Assembly: GCF_048128805.1 (NCBI RefSeq) | Contig: NC_136005.1 | Coordinates: 20,238,260-20,302,259, forward strand | Direction of reading: 5' to 3' | Origin: Centroberyx gerrardi | Lineage: Eukaryota > Chordata > Actinopteri > Beryciformes > Berycidae | DNA: 64,000 nucleotides | Shown: one piece after another, positions 11,001 through 22,200 of the stretch | Position numbering within the stretch: the stretch's first letter is position 1 | Layout: the number at the start of each line of letters is the position of its first letter | Translations under genes and position numbers: made by a program | Notes under the pieces: generated by a model | The model's input: the letters and a program-made list of their open reading frames with translations, nothing else | The model's database searches: none | What the model was told of the DNA's origin: nothing

Positions 11001-13211
11001 ACAAGACTGACAGCATTAACATTATGAATAAATGAGAGACATTAAAAAGCAAAGCAAAACTCAGTACAGAAATATAACAAGTATTTTTGTTGAAAAAAGC
11101 TTCATAATGAGTTAGTAAATTCAAGCTCTTCCAATCCTTCAATAAGCTCAGAGACTCTTAGTTCAATTAGGAAGGGAAGTAAATTAGGTGAAGACTTTCT
11201 GCTTGTGGATAAAATATTTTGCATGTTGAATACGAAAGTTTACAATATATTCAATAGATTTGTTGTCAGGGTTGTCATAATAACATCGACTATCTTTCTG
11301 TATAAAATTATCGGTAAGATCTGTTTTTGGAAGGTGAGATAGAAGTTGTTGTGAAAAAAGAAATAGTGAAAAAAAATGCCCCCCAAAAAAGGCTTAACAT
11401 GCCTTAATGAGCTAATATTGAAATGAAAAACCATTCCACTTGACTAGAGCCCAAAAAAAATGTCTACAAAAGAATGTCTACAAAAATCTTTAATTCAGGC
11501 ATTGGGGGGAGATGCTGTGGTTGTAAATTTCAAGTTAAAAGTAAATCAGTAACATGGTCAAAAAAAAAAAAAAGGAAAAAAAAAAACTAACAAGAAACCC
11601 AATTGAAAGTGAATGGAAATGATTGAGCTTAATGAGGCTTAATACAGTTTAATTACCTAAAATGGATCAAGAAATTCTGAAATGAATAAGGGGGACAACA
11701 TATCCTAATAATTTACTACCATCAAAAAGAAAACACTGGGTAAAAAAACAGAAATAATTGTAATTAAATAATCATGTGGTAAATTCCCCTAAATCCATTA
11801 AATATAAGTAGTAAGTAAGGTAAGGTTGGATGAAATAAAATGTATTTTAAGTGTACTTAGTCATAAGACTTGCTATGATGCTATCATTTTAGGTTTACAT
11901 GGTTATGCAAGGAATTCAAATAAGGTAAACTCCTACAGAAAATATTAATTGTATCTGCTCTGATGTTTATCAAACAACACGGACCTCTGCTGAGCCCCTA
12001 GCTTGGAGCCTTGTTAAGGCTACAAGCCTGAGGACCCAGACCCAGTTTGGCAGTTTTTAGAAACCTGGCAGAGAGATTTTTTTTTTAAGTTGTCACGTAA
12101 TGCTTTCTAATTAACGATGTGATACCTCGTTAATTAGACAGTTGTGGGTAAAATCTTGGTTATGCCAGCCGGAACAGCTTACTTACTCACTAGTTAATGT
12201 TATGTTACAGTGTGGATAGCCTACACACAGTTACATTCATCCACGGACACTCCCATGTAAAAATATAAAGTACAAAACGATTTATTCACAATACCATACC
12301 ATAGGCGAATCCACAAGGCAGTACTTATGCAGGAGTAAAAATGTAATAACTAAAGCAAAAAATAACGTTAAAACACAAAATTACCATTATAGTCTAAAAG
12401 TACATCCAGGAGGAACAGAACACTGACCAGAGAGTTTCTTAAAGAGACAGTACGCTACTATATTACCTACATAAACAATAAATGGTGATTCAATTATTTT
12501 ATTTTTTAATTATGTTTCAATACAAGGAACTAGGCTATACTACACTAAACAAAGATATGAAGACTATGTTTACAGTAGAGATAAGAAAGCATAAAAGGAA
12601 AAATTCTCCAATATAGGTTTGGCTCATACAACAGTTTTACTAGGCTGTATATTGATGCAAATTGTCCATATAAGTATTTTTTTATGTAAAAGACAGCAAC
12701 ATAATATTTGTAGTAGCTTGTAGCCAATGTGTAGCCTCTATTGTAATACAGTGAATTGGAACTTGATATATAACCTTTTTTTTTATACCACTACAACACT
12801 GGCTACAACCCCCTCTCCCTTGATGGAGAGCAGGCTGAAGTTAGCATTGGTGATGACCAATTTAATTTCTTTTGAGGTTTCTGACAAATGCTAACTCTTC
12901 ACTTAAAACATATTTTTTTGTGGTTAATTGACACTAATGTTACTCCGAATTTGATAAACATGTACTGTAATGTAATAACGTTGAACTTGACAAAATTTGC
13001 ATTCAGCTCCTTACCTGGGCAAACTCTTCTGATAATGCATTGATGGCACAACACTTTGGTGCAGGTACTCTGCTGAAGACCCATTTTTGCTGCTGTAGTT
13101 TCGCTTATCGATGACCAATGCAGCAGTCCTTAAATATTTTAGACTCCCAAATTTCCTTAGAGAGGCACTGCATTGCATTGAAAGCAGATTTGCCATTATA
13201 TTAACAAGCAA
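8065..13211 (-). CDS. cpt2: Carnitine O-palmitoyltransferase 2-like, tandem copy B (complete, altered active site)
   Basis: Five minus-strand exons, 13211-13015, 10675-10595, 10488-10382, 10284-8980 and 8393-8065, join with GT/AG sites and consistent phase. They give 672 residues plus TAA (human CPT2 is 658). The N-terminal presequence is followed by [14 protein letters not shown]. Exon 4 matches copy A at all but 12 of about 435 residues by hand count. The catalytic His is about residue 387. The Asp four residues later, present in copy A and human (Asp376), is Asn391 (codon 9497-9499, EHSWGNG). The STS motif (human 588-590) reads FTS, with Phe603 at codon 8275-8277. Other changes at conserved sites include TVTTYES and QLIKEAAMG. 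No stop or frameshift is present. Identity as a CPT2 paralogue is certain; catalytic competence is doubtful. No canonical AATAAA is seen between the stop and the hAT element downstream. Confidence 0.93.
10745..12880. other. Expanded intron 1 of cpt2 copy B
   Basis: Intron 1 is about 2.3 kb in copy B but only about 0.3 kb in copy A (1804-2101). The extra DNA is AT-rich with poly-T and poly-A runs (about 10960-10985 and 11560-11587). No coding frame or clear element ends were recognised. Similarity to copy A resumes near 12945, just before exon 1. Confidence 0.6.
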
Positions 13212-13262
13212 TCTGACTACCTGATGTGAGTTTATGGAATGCTATAATGGAACAAGCACGTA

Positions 13263-13346
13263 AATAAATGAAAAATTGTGTGTGCAAAGGTAAGTGCACC
13301 CCTTGAGCTGAATTGTGTCACTGACAAATATTTGATCAACATTTCA
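13263..13346. repeat. Left arm of an inverted repeat pair bracketing a 3.9 kb insertion
   Basis: This segment, from AAATAAATGAAAA through GCACCCCTTGAGCTGAAT to AATATTTGATCAACAT, is the imperfect reverse complement of 17131-17213. The outer ends point outward symmetrically, like terminal inverted repeats. Similarity to the copy A upstream region ends exactly where this arm begins. No target duplication was found. Confidence 0.75.
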
Positions 13347-15073
13347 TATCTTATGCTGTTCAGATGTGTAACAGCCCTCCCACTCTATTGCTTTCTTCCT
13401 GCTGTTTGTGCTTCCATTACAGGTGACTGACAGGCAGAGTTGGGAGTGTCATCGGTGCTGATGTAGGGCCCCTGGGATGGGTGAATCCCAAGTTATTTAA
13501 GATGGCTTCTCTCTCCCTCTTTCTCTCTCTCCTCTCCACCCTTCTGGATGGTTTGAGCTTACAGTATGCTCCCCTTTTTGTTCTTTTCTCCCACCATACA
13601 ACACCCTCACACCATGCTTTACACTCATCGCTGCAATACATACATTACTGACTTTACAGACTTACACACTTCTTTTTTCCTTAGGATAATTTAGTTATTT
13701 AGTTTACCATAAATCATTTGTTGTAATACTTTGGTCTTCCTTTTTGTCAAGTCCATTGAGCCTGGGCTGTGACATCCTGGTTGGCTGAGCACGTGCATGC
13801 AAATTTCAGTGCGCTGAGGCGACTAGATGAGTGGTTAAGCCAATAAAGCCCTGTTAGGGCTCCACCTGTGATCATATAGAGTTACAATGTGTAACTATCG
13901 TTCTTAAACAACTTCACATCAAGCACAACCAGGCGTCGGTGTATCATGCGCAAAGCCAGGGTGTGCTTGAGCAGTTTCAGACTTTGAAGTCTTAGTTGCG
14001 CTTGTAGCAGGGAACACTGTTCCTGACTGGATTCCACTGCATCCCTAGTAGGATCCATATAGTAGTAGGATCCCATATATGGTAGTGACAACTCCTCCCA
14101 CTAGCAACATTTCAATCAGTGCAGGTAGTATAAATAGGAACTAGTTTGGTAGCTGCGTGCACTCCTTCTCTGTCTGCTGAGCCAATGTTTCCCCCTGCTG
14201 TGGTCTTTCTGTTTAATTTCTCACCTTGAGACTGTTAGCTTTCCTGATGGTGGCCATTCCCCATGTCTGCTTTGGGTAGTAGCAGACGGTCATTCAGCTG
14301 AGGTACGATTCTGGTTGTAATCGGCCCGTGAAAGTCAGACTTGGTCTCTGCCACCGCTGCTGTTTTGCCTGAGTTGAATTGTTTTTAGTTTTAGAGTGTG
14401 TTCACAGTGCTGCTTGCCGCTGTACGAATTGTAACGGTGTCTGTGAATTTCCCCCTGGGGCATGTGTTTTGGAACTTTAGTAGGATTCTACAGTGGAGCT
14501 GAGTGCCGCCCTGGTGGGGGTTAGTCCGGTCCCTTCACTGCATGCTGAGTACGAGCACTGGGCACCTTGTAAGCTTGGTTTTGCTGTGGTTCAAATTGGT
14601 TTTGCTGTGGTTGTACGAGTGAGTATTGCACCCCCTGGGCATCCGCCCTCATAGTCTCAAACCCCCCTTCAGTGGCCCTCACCCACTCTAGTGTTTTACT
14701 ATCCTGCTTTTAGTCTATCCTAGTTTTATACAGAGACTGGAAGTAGTTTTAATTAAAAGAAGATATTGTATTTTGTGTACTTGAATAAACTATTTTTCTA
14801 CTGCTGGCATAATAGTTTATGGCAGTCTTATTTCAGTGTTTCCTAACCCCCTTCTTCCCCAGCTCCTTCCAGTCTCCTTTTCAAATTTTAATAAATAACA
14901 TTTTTTTCATTTGGAAACACGTCTCTGTCTTCCTTTAGTGGATGAACCTATGCGTTACTACCTTGGGTATTTAGTCTAGTACTTATTGTGATATTTCCTT
15001 GGGTGAAATTCCCAAGGTGGCGTTGTTTGCTTCCCCTTTCCTTACCACCATGTCACACACGCATATTGTACAG
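13347..15073 (+). mobile_element. Non-coding part of the insertion, possible LTR or leader DNA
   Basis: No coding frame was recognised. A TATA-like stretch (AGTATAAATAGG, about 14129-14140) is followed about 640 bp later by AATAAA-type signals (about 14783 and 14889). That arrangement resembles the U3 to R order of a retroelement LTR. It lies upstream of the gypsy coding remnants. A second LTR copy was not found, so the call is tentative. Confidence 0.3.
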
Positions 15074-15570
15074 ATTTGGGTGGCGACTGGGAAGAAGGGT
15101 TGCCATGGTTACTGTTGTCTGCTAGGGAGGTGGTACAGGAGAGTACGGGCTTTAGCCCAAATGACTTGGTCTTTGGGCATATGGTGCATGGTCCGTTAGC
15201 TGTACTGTCTGATGGTTGGAAATCAACACAACCCCCACAAAACGTATTAAGCTATGTCAATGGGTTTAGACATAGGCTTTATGCAGCACTGGAACTGGCA
15301 AAATTGGAGGCTGCACAAGAAAGAATGATGCGGCTTTATGATTGGCGTGTAGAACTTAGGCAATTCAGTCCAGGAGACCAAGTTTTTGCTCTGTTGTCTA
15401 TTGTTGGGTCACCAGGGTTCCAGGCGAAATATACTGGTCCTTTTGATGTAATACGGCAAATCTCCGAACAAAACCATTTGATAGAGACGCCAAATCGGAG
15501 GAAGTCCAAGGCTGTGCCACATTAATCTTCTGAAACCTTACTATGCTTCTTCAGTATAGAGGATCCTGAA
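15074..15570 (+). pseudogene. Ty3/gypsy integrase C-terminal fragment
   Basis: The frame reads like the end of a retroelement integrase. It has the region around FSPNDLVFGH, the basic stretch MMRLYDWRVELRQFSPGD, and a GPY/F-type module ending KYTGPFDVI. A one-base frame change near 15505-15510 moves the continuation (LCHINLLKPYYAS) into another frame. The catalytic core is absent upstream. It lies before, not after, the RT fragment, which is unusual for gypsy elements. Confidence 0.75.
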
Positions 15571-15670
15571 GTAACAACGTGATGTGGCTGTTGGGGTTCA
15601 GTGAAGTCAATGAAGAAGCCAATGCTTCTATTGTGTCAGTCCTGAGGAACGTGAGCATCTGGAGTCAGAA

Positions 15671-15845
15671 GTGAAATATATTTTAGAGAATAATATCGCT
15701 GAACCTTCCAATTCCAGCTGGGCCTTGCCGTGCGTTTTGGTTAAGAAAACGGACTTGACGTTTAGACCTTGCACGGATTTTCGCAAGGTTAACAATATAA
15801 CTAAGCCAGACTCCTTTCCTCTTCCTCGAATGGAAGACTGTGTAG
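15671..15845 (+). pseudogene. Ty3/gypsy reverse transcriptase N-terminal fragment
   Basis: The translation contains FRPCTDFRKVNNITKPDSF followed by PLPRMEDCVD, the conserved start of gypsy-type RT. Similarity stops after about 15845, before the catalytic YxDD block, so this is a dead remnant. It follows the integrase fragment by about 100 bp. Confidence 0.8.
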
Positions 15846-16481
15846 ATTGTCGAGGAAAGTCAGCACGACTCAGACTCGGTTTAAGAGTGTCCAAAGTATG
15901 GTCTATTTATTGCACATGCATGCATGGAACAGTGTACAGAGCAAGAGGGTCTAACAAAGTCTGCTCTTCTGAGGTGGAGCAGCCAAAATACAGTGTAACA
16001 AACAAAAACATCGCCTGACATCTGAGCTCACTCGACCTAAGTGGTAATTTTCTAACTAACTTGGGAAAGTTAGAGACAGACTGTGAGGAATAGGGAGTAC
16101 ATGTCTGTGGTCGTATTTTGACATTGGCCAAGGTCGTTGGCTTTGACACAATTGAGATATGTGAGGCGCCTAAGCGTCTGAATAAACAGGTCAGCTATAG
16201 GTTAGGTGTCTCTTTAAACCAAGGTACAGAGTAAACAAGATAGCCAGGTGTTGCTCAGATGTAAATTCACAGGTTCATGTTAAAACACGTTTGGTCAAAT
16301 CCTATGATTGAGATAGATTATCTAATACATTGGTTTCATAATAATTAGTATATTCATTCTTATCGTGATCGTATAGGTAAAACACTAGATATGATTGAAA
16401 GGTATGGTTTGTATTGGATTCCGTCTATTGTCTATGATAAATCAGTGGTCACCACACAGGTACCTAATTCGGAGATGACAG
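15846..16481. other. Unrecognised DNA inside the gypsy remnant, replacing the RT core
   Basis: The missing RT core should lie here, but the roughly 640 bp show no RT similarity in any frame. It may be a replacement, an inserted element or decayed sequence. No target duplication or inverted ends were identified. Confidence 0.5.
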
Positions 16482-16802
16482 ATGACGGGGGTTGATCAGC
16501 CAATTGGTTATTTTTCCAAAGAGTTGAACTGCTATCAATTGAATTATTCCATCATCGAAAAAGAAGCTCTTACACTTATTTGGGGTCTCCAACATTTCAA
16601 CGTGTACATCGGGTCTGGTGTGGCTTCCTTGGTGGTCTACACTAACCATAACCCCCTCATGTTCTTATGGTCGTTACAAAATCCCAACCAATGGTTAATG
16701 AGGTGGGCTTTATTTTTGCAACCTTACCAGTTGGACATCCGCCACATTAAAGGCGTAGATAATGTGCTCGCAGATGCTCTGTCCCGTGGGCCTTTGCCAT
16801 GA
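16482..16802 (+). pseudogene. Ty3/gypsy RNase H fragment
   Basis: The frame contains GYFSKELNCYQLNYSIIEKE, then VYTNHNPL, and ends HIKGVDNVLADALSR with a stop soon after. This is the gypsy RNase H domain and the end of its polyprotein. A TDHNPL form is usual, so an acidic residue appears to be lost here as Asn. Coming after IN and RT and ending in a stop, it makes the element order IN-RT-RH. Confidence 0.8.
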
Positions 16803-17130
16803 GTTGTCACATCACACACGGTATCCAACTTTGCCTCCTCCAATTTCTGTCTTCTGTCGTCCTCCCTCCTCTTTGCTCCCAGGATCCGGGTTGCTGAGAT
16901 GAAGTCCACTGAGCTGGGCAGTGGCAGATATCATATTCAGGTTGGATCTGTAGGTCACATTCCACACTATACTCATGTTTTCTGAGTTTGAATCCATCCC
17001 ACACCCTGAAATCCGATTCCATTGAGACCTGTTATCAACTTTTGTTTGCTAAAAAAATTTGAATGGCAAATAATGTTCAGAACCTAGAGCTACAGCCTGA
17101 ATATGACATCTGATATGTTATATATATCAT

Positions 17131-17213
17131 ATGTTGATCAAATATTTGTCAGTGACGCAATGTAGCTCAAGGGGTGCACTTACCTAGTTTGCATCCTAAT
17201 TTTCATTTATTTG
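17131..17213. repeat. Right arm of the inverted repeat pair bracketing the 3.9 kb insertion
   Basis: This is the reverse complement partner of 13263-13346, sharing the GATCAAATATTTGTCAGTGA block and AGGGGTGCACTTACCT. With the left arm it encloses the gypsy remnants. Confidence 0.75.
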
Positions 17214-17483
17214 AATTTTCTAACTTATAAAATATATATATAAAATTATATGGTGAGAGATGATTGAGATGAAACTCAAAATTCAAGTAGTGCAAATTAT
17301 TTCATCCATTGTCTTCTTTACAATGAGCACAATTGCTGACCTAAACCCCTGACCTAGAAATTTAGGCTGCAGTCAGTTTCAAGTTTTAAAGGGTCATCAA
17401 GACAATGACTTCTGATTATTCGTTATCTACCAATCACTTTTTTTTTCACATTTGCTATGCCCCATTTAAGAAATATTCCATAG

Positions 17484-17766
17484 CCCATCCAATATTAACA
17501 TATGACCTATAACATATGACCTATCAAACCTATAACATTTAAAAGCTAATTTAAAGGTTTAAACCTCAAACCATAACAATTACCAACATATTTGTGCATT
17601 ATGTAGAAAAAGGCAGGCATTTGTCCTTTTTCAGGTATTCTCTATTTGGCTGTGGTCCACTTGACAGGGTCCTCCTGGGCATAGCAGACTTTCCTTTTCC
17701 AATGTGTTGTTACAGCAGGCCTTCTGGCCAGCAGAGAGCAGTATGTTCCTGATCGGTGGATGTTGT
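17484..17766. repeat. Upstream flank of the cpt2 duplication, copy B side
   Basis: Matches 2945-3755 in order and orientation but lacks the hAT element of copy A; the corresponding site near 17626-17634 is an empty target. A run of C at about 17990-18004 lies just beyond the apparent end of the similarity. Confidence 0.65.
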
Positions 17767-18499
17767 GGCCCCTGGTTCAAGCTGTGTGGTCTCTGCTAAC
17801 CCCACACCTCTACTACAGGAAAACAGACAGACTCTCATAGCAGCACAACATTGGCTGGCTTCCTGTGGCTTGGCAAGCATTCAGCCTATCATTTCTGTTG
17901 GGTGAGAGAGTAATCAAGCCAGCTTGAGTTTGACGCTTGGCCTTAAACCCTCCCCCACCCACTAACCTCTGCCACCAGCCACAGCAGACCCCCCGCCCCC
18001 CCCCCAGCCTCCCTGCTCTACAAATGCAACACAAGCTGGGAGTTAAGAGGGTGACAGTTCACTGCCTCCATTAGACTGATGAGATTTTCTGACGCTCGCC
18101 TCTACTCGTAAGACTGCTGTGTACATTAAATGCAGTGTCATTAGTCAACCTGCCCTCTTTGCACACTATTCTACACATTTATTCTCTCTTATCTGGCTGT
18201 CTGATTATATGATGTCCAACACCTGGCCATCAGTGCACCCATCAAAACACTATTAACCTCCAGCTCTTGTATAAAATATGTTGTGTGGGTAATGAAAATT
18301 GTGTGGCTCGGCAGTTGAGTCAATGGGTGAAATCATGATGTGTTTTTGTATCTGTTGTTTCTATTACATAATCATATTGCTCCATACCTAATCACATGAA
18401 TCCAGATGAGATAATCAGTTATACCTAGTAGCCAAGAATGAGGCAAGAAGCTTGAACTTTGCTAATAATTGGTGTCTTTTTTTATTTTTTTTTCCCCAG

Positions 18500-18673
18500 A
18501 AGAGGATTTTGGAGAAACAGATAAAAAGAAATCCTGCTGCACAACCATCAACCCTCTGCCCACAACCGGGGCCAAGGAAGGGTTTTTGGAACGTGGCAAT
18601 CTTGGATGGGGATTTTCAGGATGTGGATGTCTTCGCAAACTTTTCAAGCGATGGGAAAAGAATGGAAACCTAG
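18500..18673 (+). other. Exon-like open segment with strong acceptor, unidentified
   Basis: A pyrimidine-rich tract ending TTTCCCCAG is followed by 57 in-frame codons and a TAG at 18671-18673. The sequence starts KRILEKQIKRNP and ends FSSDGKRMET. It resembles a terminal coding exon in form, but I recognise no family and see no upstream exon. A second frame is also open across much of it, so it could be chance. It does not encode the SCPx thiolase domain. Confidence 0.2.
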
Positions 18674-19240
18674 GAAGCAAGGATAGCCTGACCTCAGTGA
18701 GAAGTATTTGCATCACGTCTCAAAGGCAGTTAAAGACAAACAAACAACAAACTCCCAACATTTTTAGCATTGGGATATGACAAAATCTTTCACAAAACCA
18801 AACCCTGAAATACAATAGGCAAGTATTTTGTGCTTCACTGTTTCTTAACCTCAAATTCTCTCACACTAACCTTATTTAACCCTACTTGACTATGGAACAA
18901 GCCGTTCTTAGGCCTCTTTTAAACATGTTTGTGAACTACCCCTTTAAATGTAGGGAGCTTACTTTCTGATTGAAATAGCATTGACATAGACCGTATAGTG
19001 AACATATAATAAAGTATCTGGACCTTTTTAAATTTACTTTGGTTAATTTCAGGGAAATTTGTGGTCGATACTCGTTTGCAGAAAACACAATCAATGTATC
19101 TGTCATCGACACGTCGAGTCTGAGGATCAGGAGGAGAGGAAAGAAACAAGGAAGTGTCGTTAGCGAACAGCAAGCAGCCGCGACCACATCGCCGGTCTTT
19201 TGAGGCAGTGTTTGTCAATTTACCTAACGTTACAATCAAA

Positions 19241-22200
19241 ATGCCTGAATTACAGACGGCGAGGTGAGATTACTTAACGTTATGTAGTCTAATTTTGACA
19301 TTTTGGATGGCTAACGTTACTTGTTATTGAATAATTAATCGAGGTCACCCTCTCTGTCCTGGCTGTGGTGAAGGCAGGCTAACCTAACCTGCCAAGCTAT
19401 GCTGAGGCAAATAAACCACTAGTTTAATTTGTGTAACGCTCATTTGTACATTCATTCGAGCCTGTGGCTAACATTAGTTTTCTAACCGACCGTTGGTTAG
19501 AGCTTAGGTCTGTTTGGAAGCTTAAAATCAATGGTGCATTCATCTACAACCAACAGTTATTTACCAACTAGTGCCATGATATTTTGTTATTCGTTTTAGA
19601 AAGGTCAAACCAGGGTCTTGAACAGGTGCTACTTTGCTAAATTCAAGCTGGGTAATTCTGCAACCACCACTGTTAGCCCTAAAGGGACGCTAGATGGCTG
19701 TGCCATTTGTTGTCCCAATTAAAACCCCTTTTCCACCAGGAAACTTGGCTAAGAACTTAGACCCAAGAATTGGGAAACCTAAAATGTACAGTTGAAATAA
19801 AACAGACACAGGGCTTAAATTCTAGGGCCTAGGTTCCTGGGGCTTAGCTAAGTCCCCTAGTGGAAAAGGGGTTGTTGTACAGTGCCAACCTCTTCTCAAC
19901 TGTCTGGAAAATGTGCATAAAGATGTTGGCATGTTGGCTTTAGGCCATTCCAGGCGCATCCCGCTGTGCAATGTGCACCCAGCATTGTGTAGCCGGAAAA
20001 AGGCAAGGTTGACGTTTAGACACACCAACTGTAAACCAGGTAGTGATGTCAGATCTGGAGGCCACAATCTTGATGCACCTGATCCATTAGTGGGAGTGAT
20101 AATCGAGAGGATTTTGTGTCCTGTGTCACCTCAGTATTGGACAGGTGACTGGTGGGTGCACTTACTGATCAAGTAAGTGTTTGGCATTTAGGCCTACATG
20201 AAAAAAACAAAGTGTACACATGCTGTATATTATGAAATTGAAAAGGGTACACACACGCCATGTTACACAGTGCGTTAAGTCAATATAATAAGAATCAACT
20301 TCAGTGTTTGCTAGGTTATTATACTATATTTGTTTTTTTTGGATGACCATGAAAGTTTGTTTGTTTTGCGCTTTTGTCTCTGTATCTCTGTCTATCCCTT
20401 TATGAGGAGTGTGGACCTCATTTCTCTCTCACACTTTGCTTTTGTCCTAAACAGGCAGAGGATTCGAGCAATTGACACCAGTGCTAGTGATGGATTGGAG
20501 GGGTTCAAGGCACATGCTGTGTTCCAGGAAATTAACAAGAAGCTTCAGGAGGTGATTGCATGCTTTTCAATAGAATAAAATATTACAGCCACAGACCTTG
20601 GTGTTTTTGGTAATTATTTGCTCTCAGACAAATGTCCGGTAAAGTTTTATTTTCTTTGACATGCCAACTATTTTGGAATTATTTCAGAAGTGGCCTACAG
20701 CTTGATATAAGTTTAATTATTAAGCAACTGTTTTCTCCATCCAGTCATCTATTTCTAAATAGGAAACCTAGGGCTATGTCATACTAAAGCATTGGCTTAA
20801 AGCTTAGTGATGGCACATTTGGATCAATTCCCAAACTGGAGTTATTTCATATCACAAAATAAGTTTATCTTATTTTGTTTGATTCAATCAGACAAATGGT
20901 TCACTCAAAAACTTTGTTTATCAGCAGTTGCCTTTTCTGACCTCAATCGTACCAGATCACAAGCTGGAAGACAGTGTTGTCTGAGGAATGAATCCGCTTT
21001 GTCATCAGTGAGAAAATGGCAACAGTGGACCGGTCTGGATGCTTATAGAGATGGTTTAGTGGAAGATCTCAGTCAAAGTAGGCCAATGATCAGACACAAA
21101 GATTTAAAGCTTATCCAGCTTGTCCTACTTTTGACTTTACATATTTGTTAAAAGTTGACACTGAAGGGGGATTGTCTGTTTCCTATTAGGATCCCAACAT
21201 TTTTAGGCAGATTTAGTGTGCTATTCCAAACCAATGAATTCCTTACCTTGTTTATCCTGCGCTATGTAGGTTTAGACTGTCAGTTTATGATATGTTTGGA
21301 CTATCGAGTCCTCTTCATGGTCTCCTGTAGTTCTATAATATAGAAATATTCCCCATGCTGTACATATAACATTATCTTAATTCTACAGAGTAACTCCATT
21401 AATGCTCACTTAGCCTGAACAGACCATTTATCCCTTGCAATGGATTTTCAGTGCTTTATTTTACATATTTCAAAGGACGACTACAACCTTAATGTGTTAA
21501 GGAGTGAAAATATTCAATTTTCATTCCACAACTTCAACCAAGAGAACATTACAGTAAAACCTTGTGAGAATAGAGGTATGGTTGTGAAAATTAAATGTTA
21601 AGAATTCTGAAATACATTGAAGAGCTTCTAATGATAAAAATGAAACATGAAATGTATATGAAACACACTTCAGAACACTCTGAAGTGAAATGCTTGATAT
21701 TGCATGTATTGGTAGCGAAATTCCAGTTGCTGCACAAAATGAATGAAACAGTCCCATTTCACATTTTCTGCTCTTTATGTACATTTGGTAGTTCAGAAGT
21801 CATAGATTTGGATAAACAAGGGTTTGTTGTATTTAACATTTTTGTGTACTTTGAACAGGATGGGGAGCAGTTTGTGAAAAAGATTGGGGGAGTTTTTGCC
21901 TTTAAAGTGAAGGAAGGACCAAATGGACAGGAGGGAACTTGGTTTGTGGATGTAAAGAACGGCAAGGGTTGTGTTCACAATGACTCAGGTGAGAAAACAC
22001 ATGGGGCTGGAAAACAATATCGGACCTTCCTGTTATCTCCAGATGAAATTATAATGTATTAATATGCAACTGTGTGGAAATGCAATTTCAAGTTAAAGGG
22101 CTATCTGCAGATTCTGAGCAGTTTTCCATCTGAACTGTTTTCGTTTGCCTTGGGTGCTCAGGTTAATCTTTGTTAGTGTGATTTGATTAGATTTTTCATA

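Noticed and set aside
1-13211. cpt2 copies as an assembly duplicate
   Set aside because: Independent indels, different insertions, an empty site and diverged introns argue for a real duplication, though long reads would settle it.
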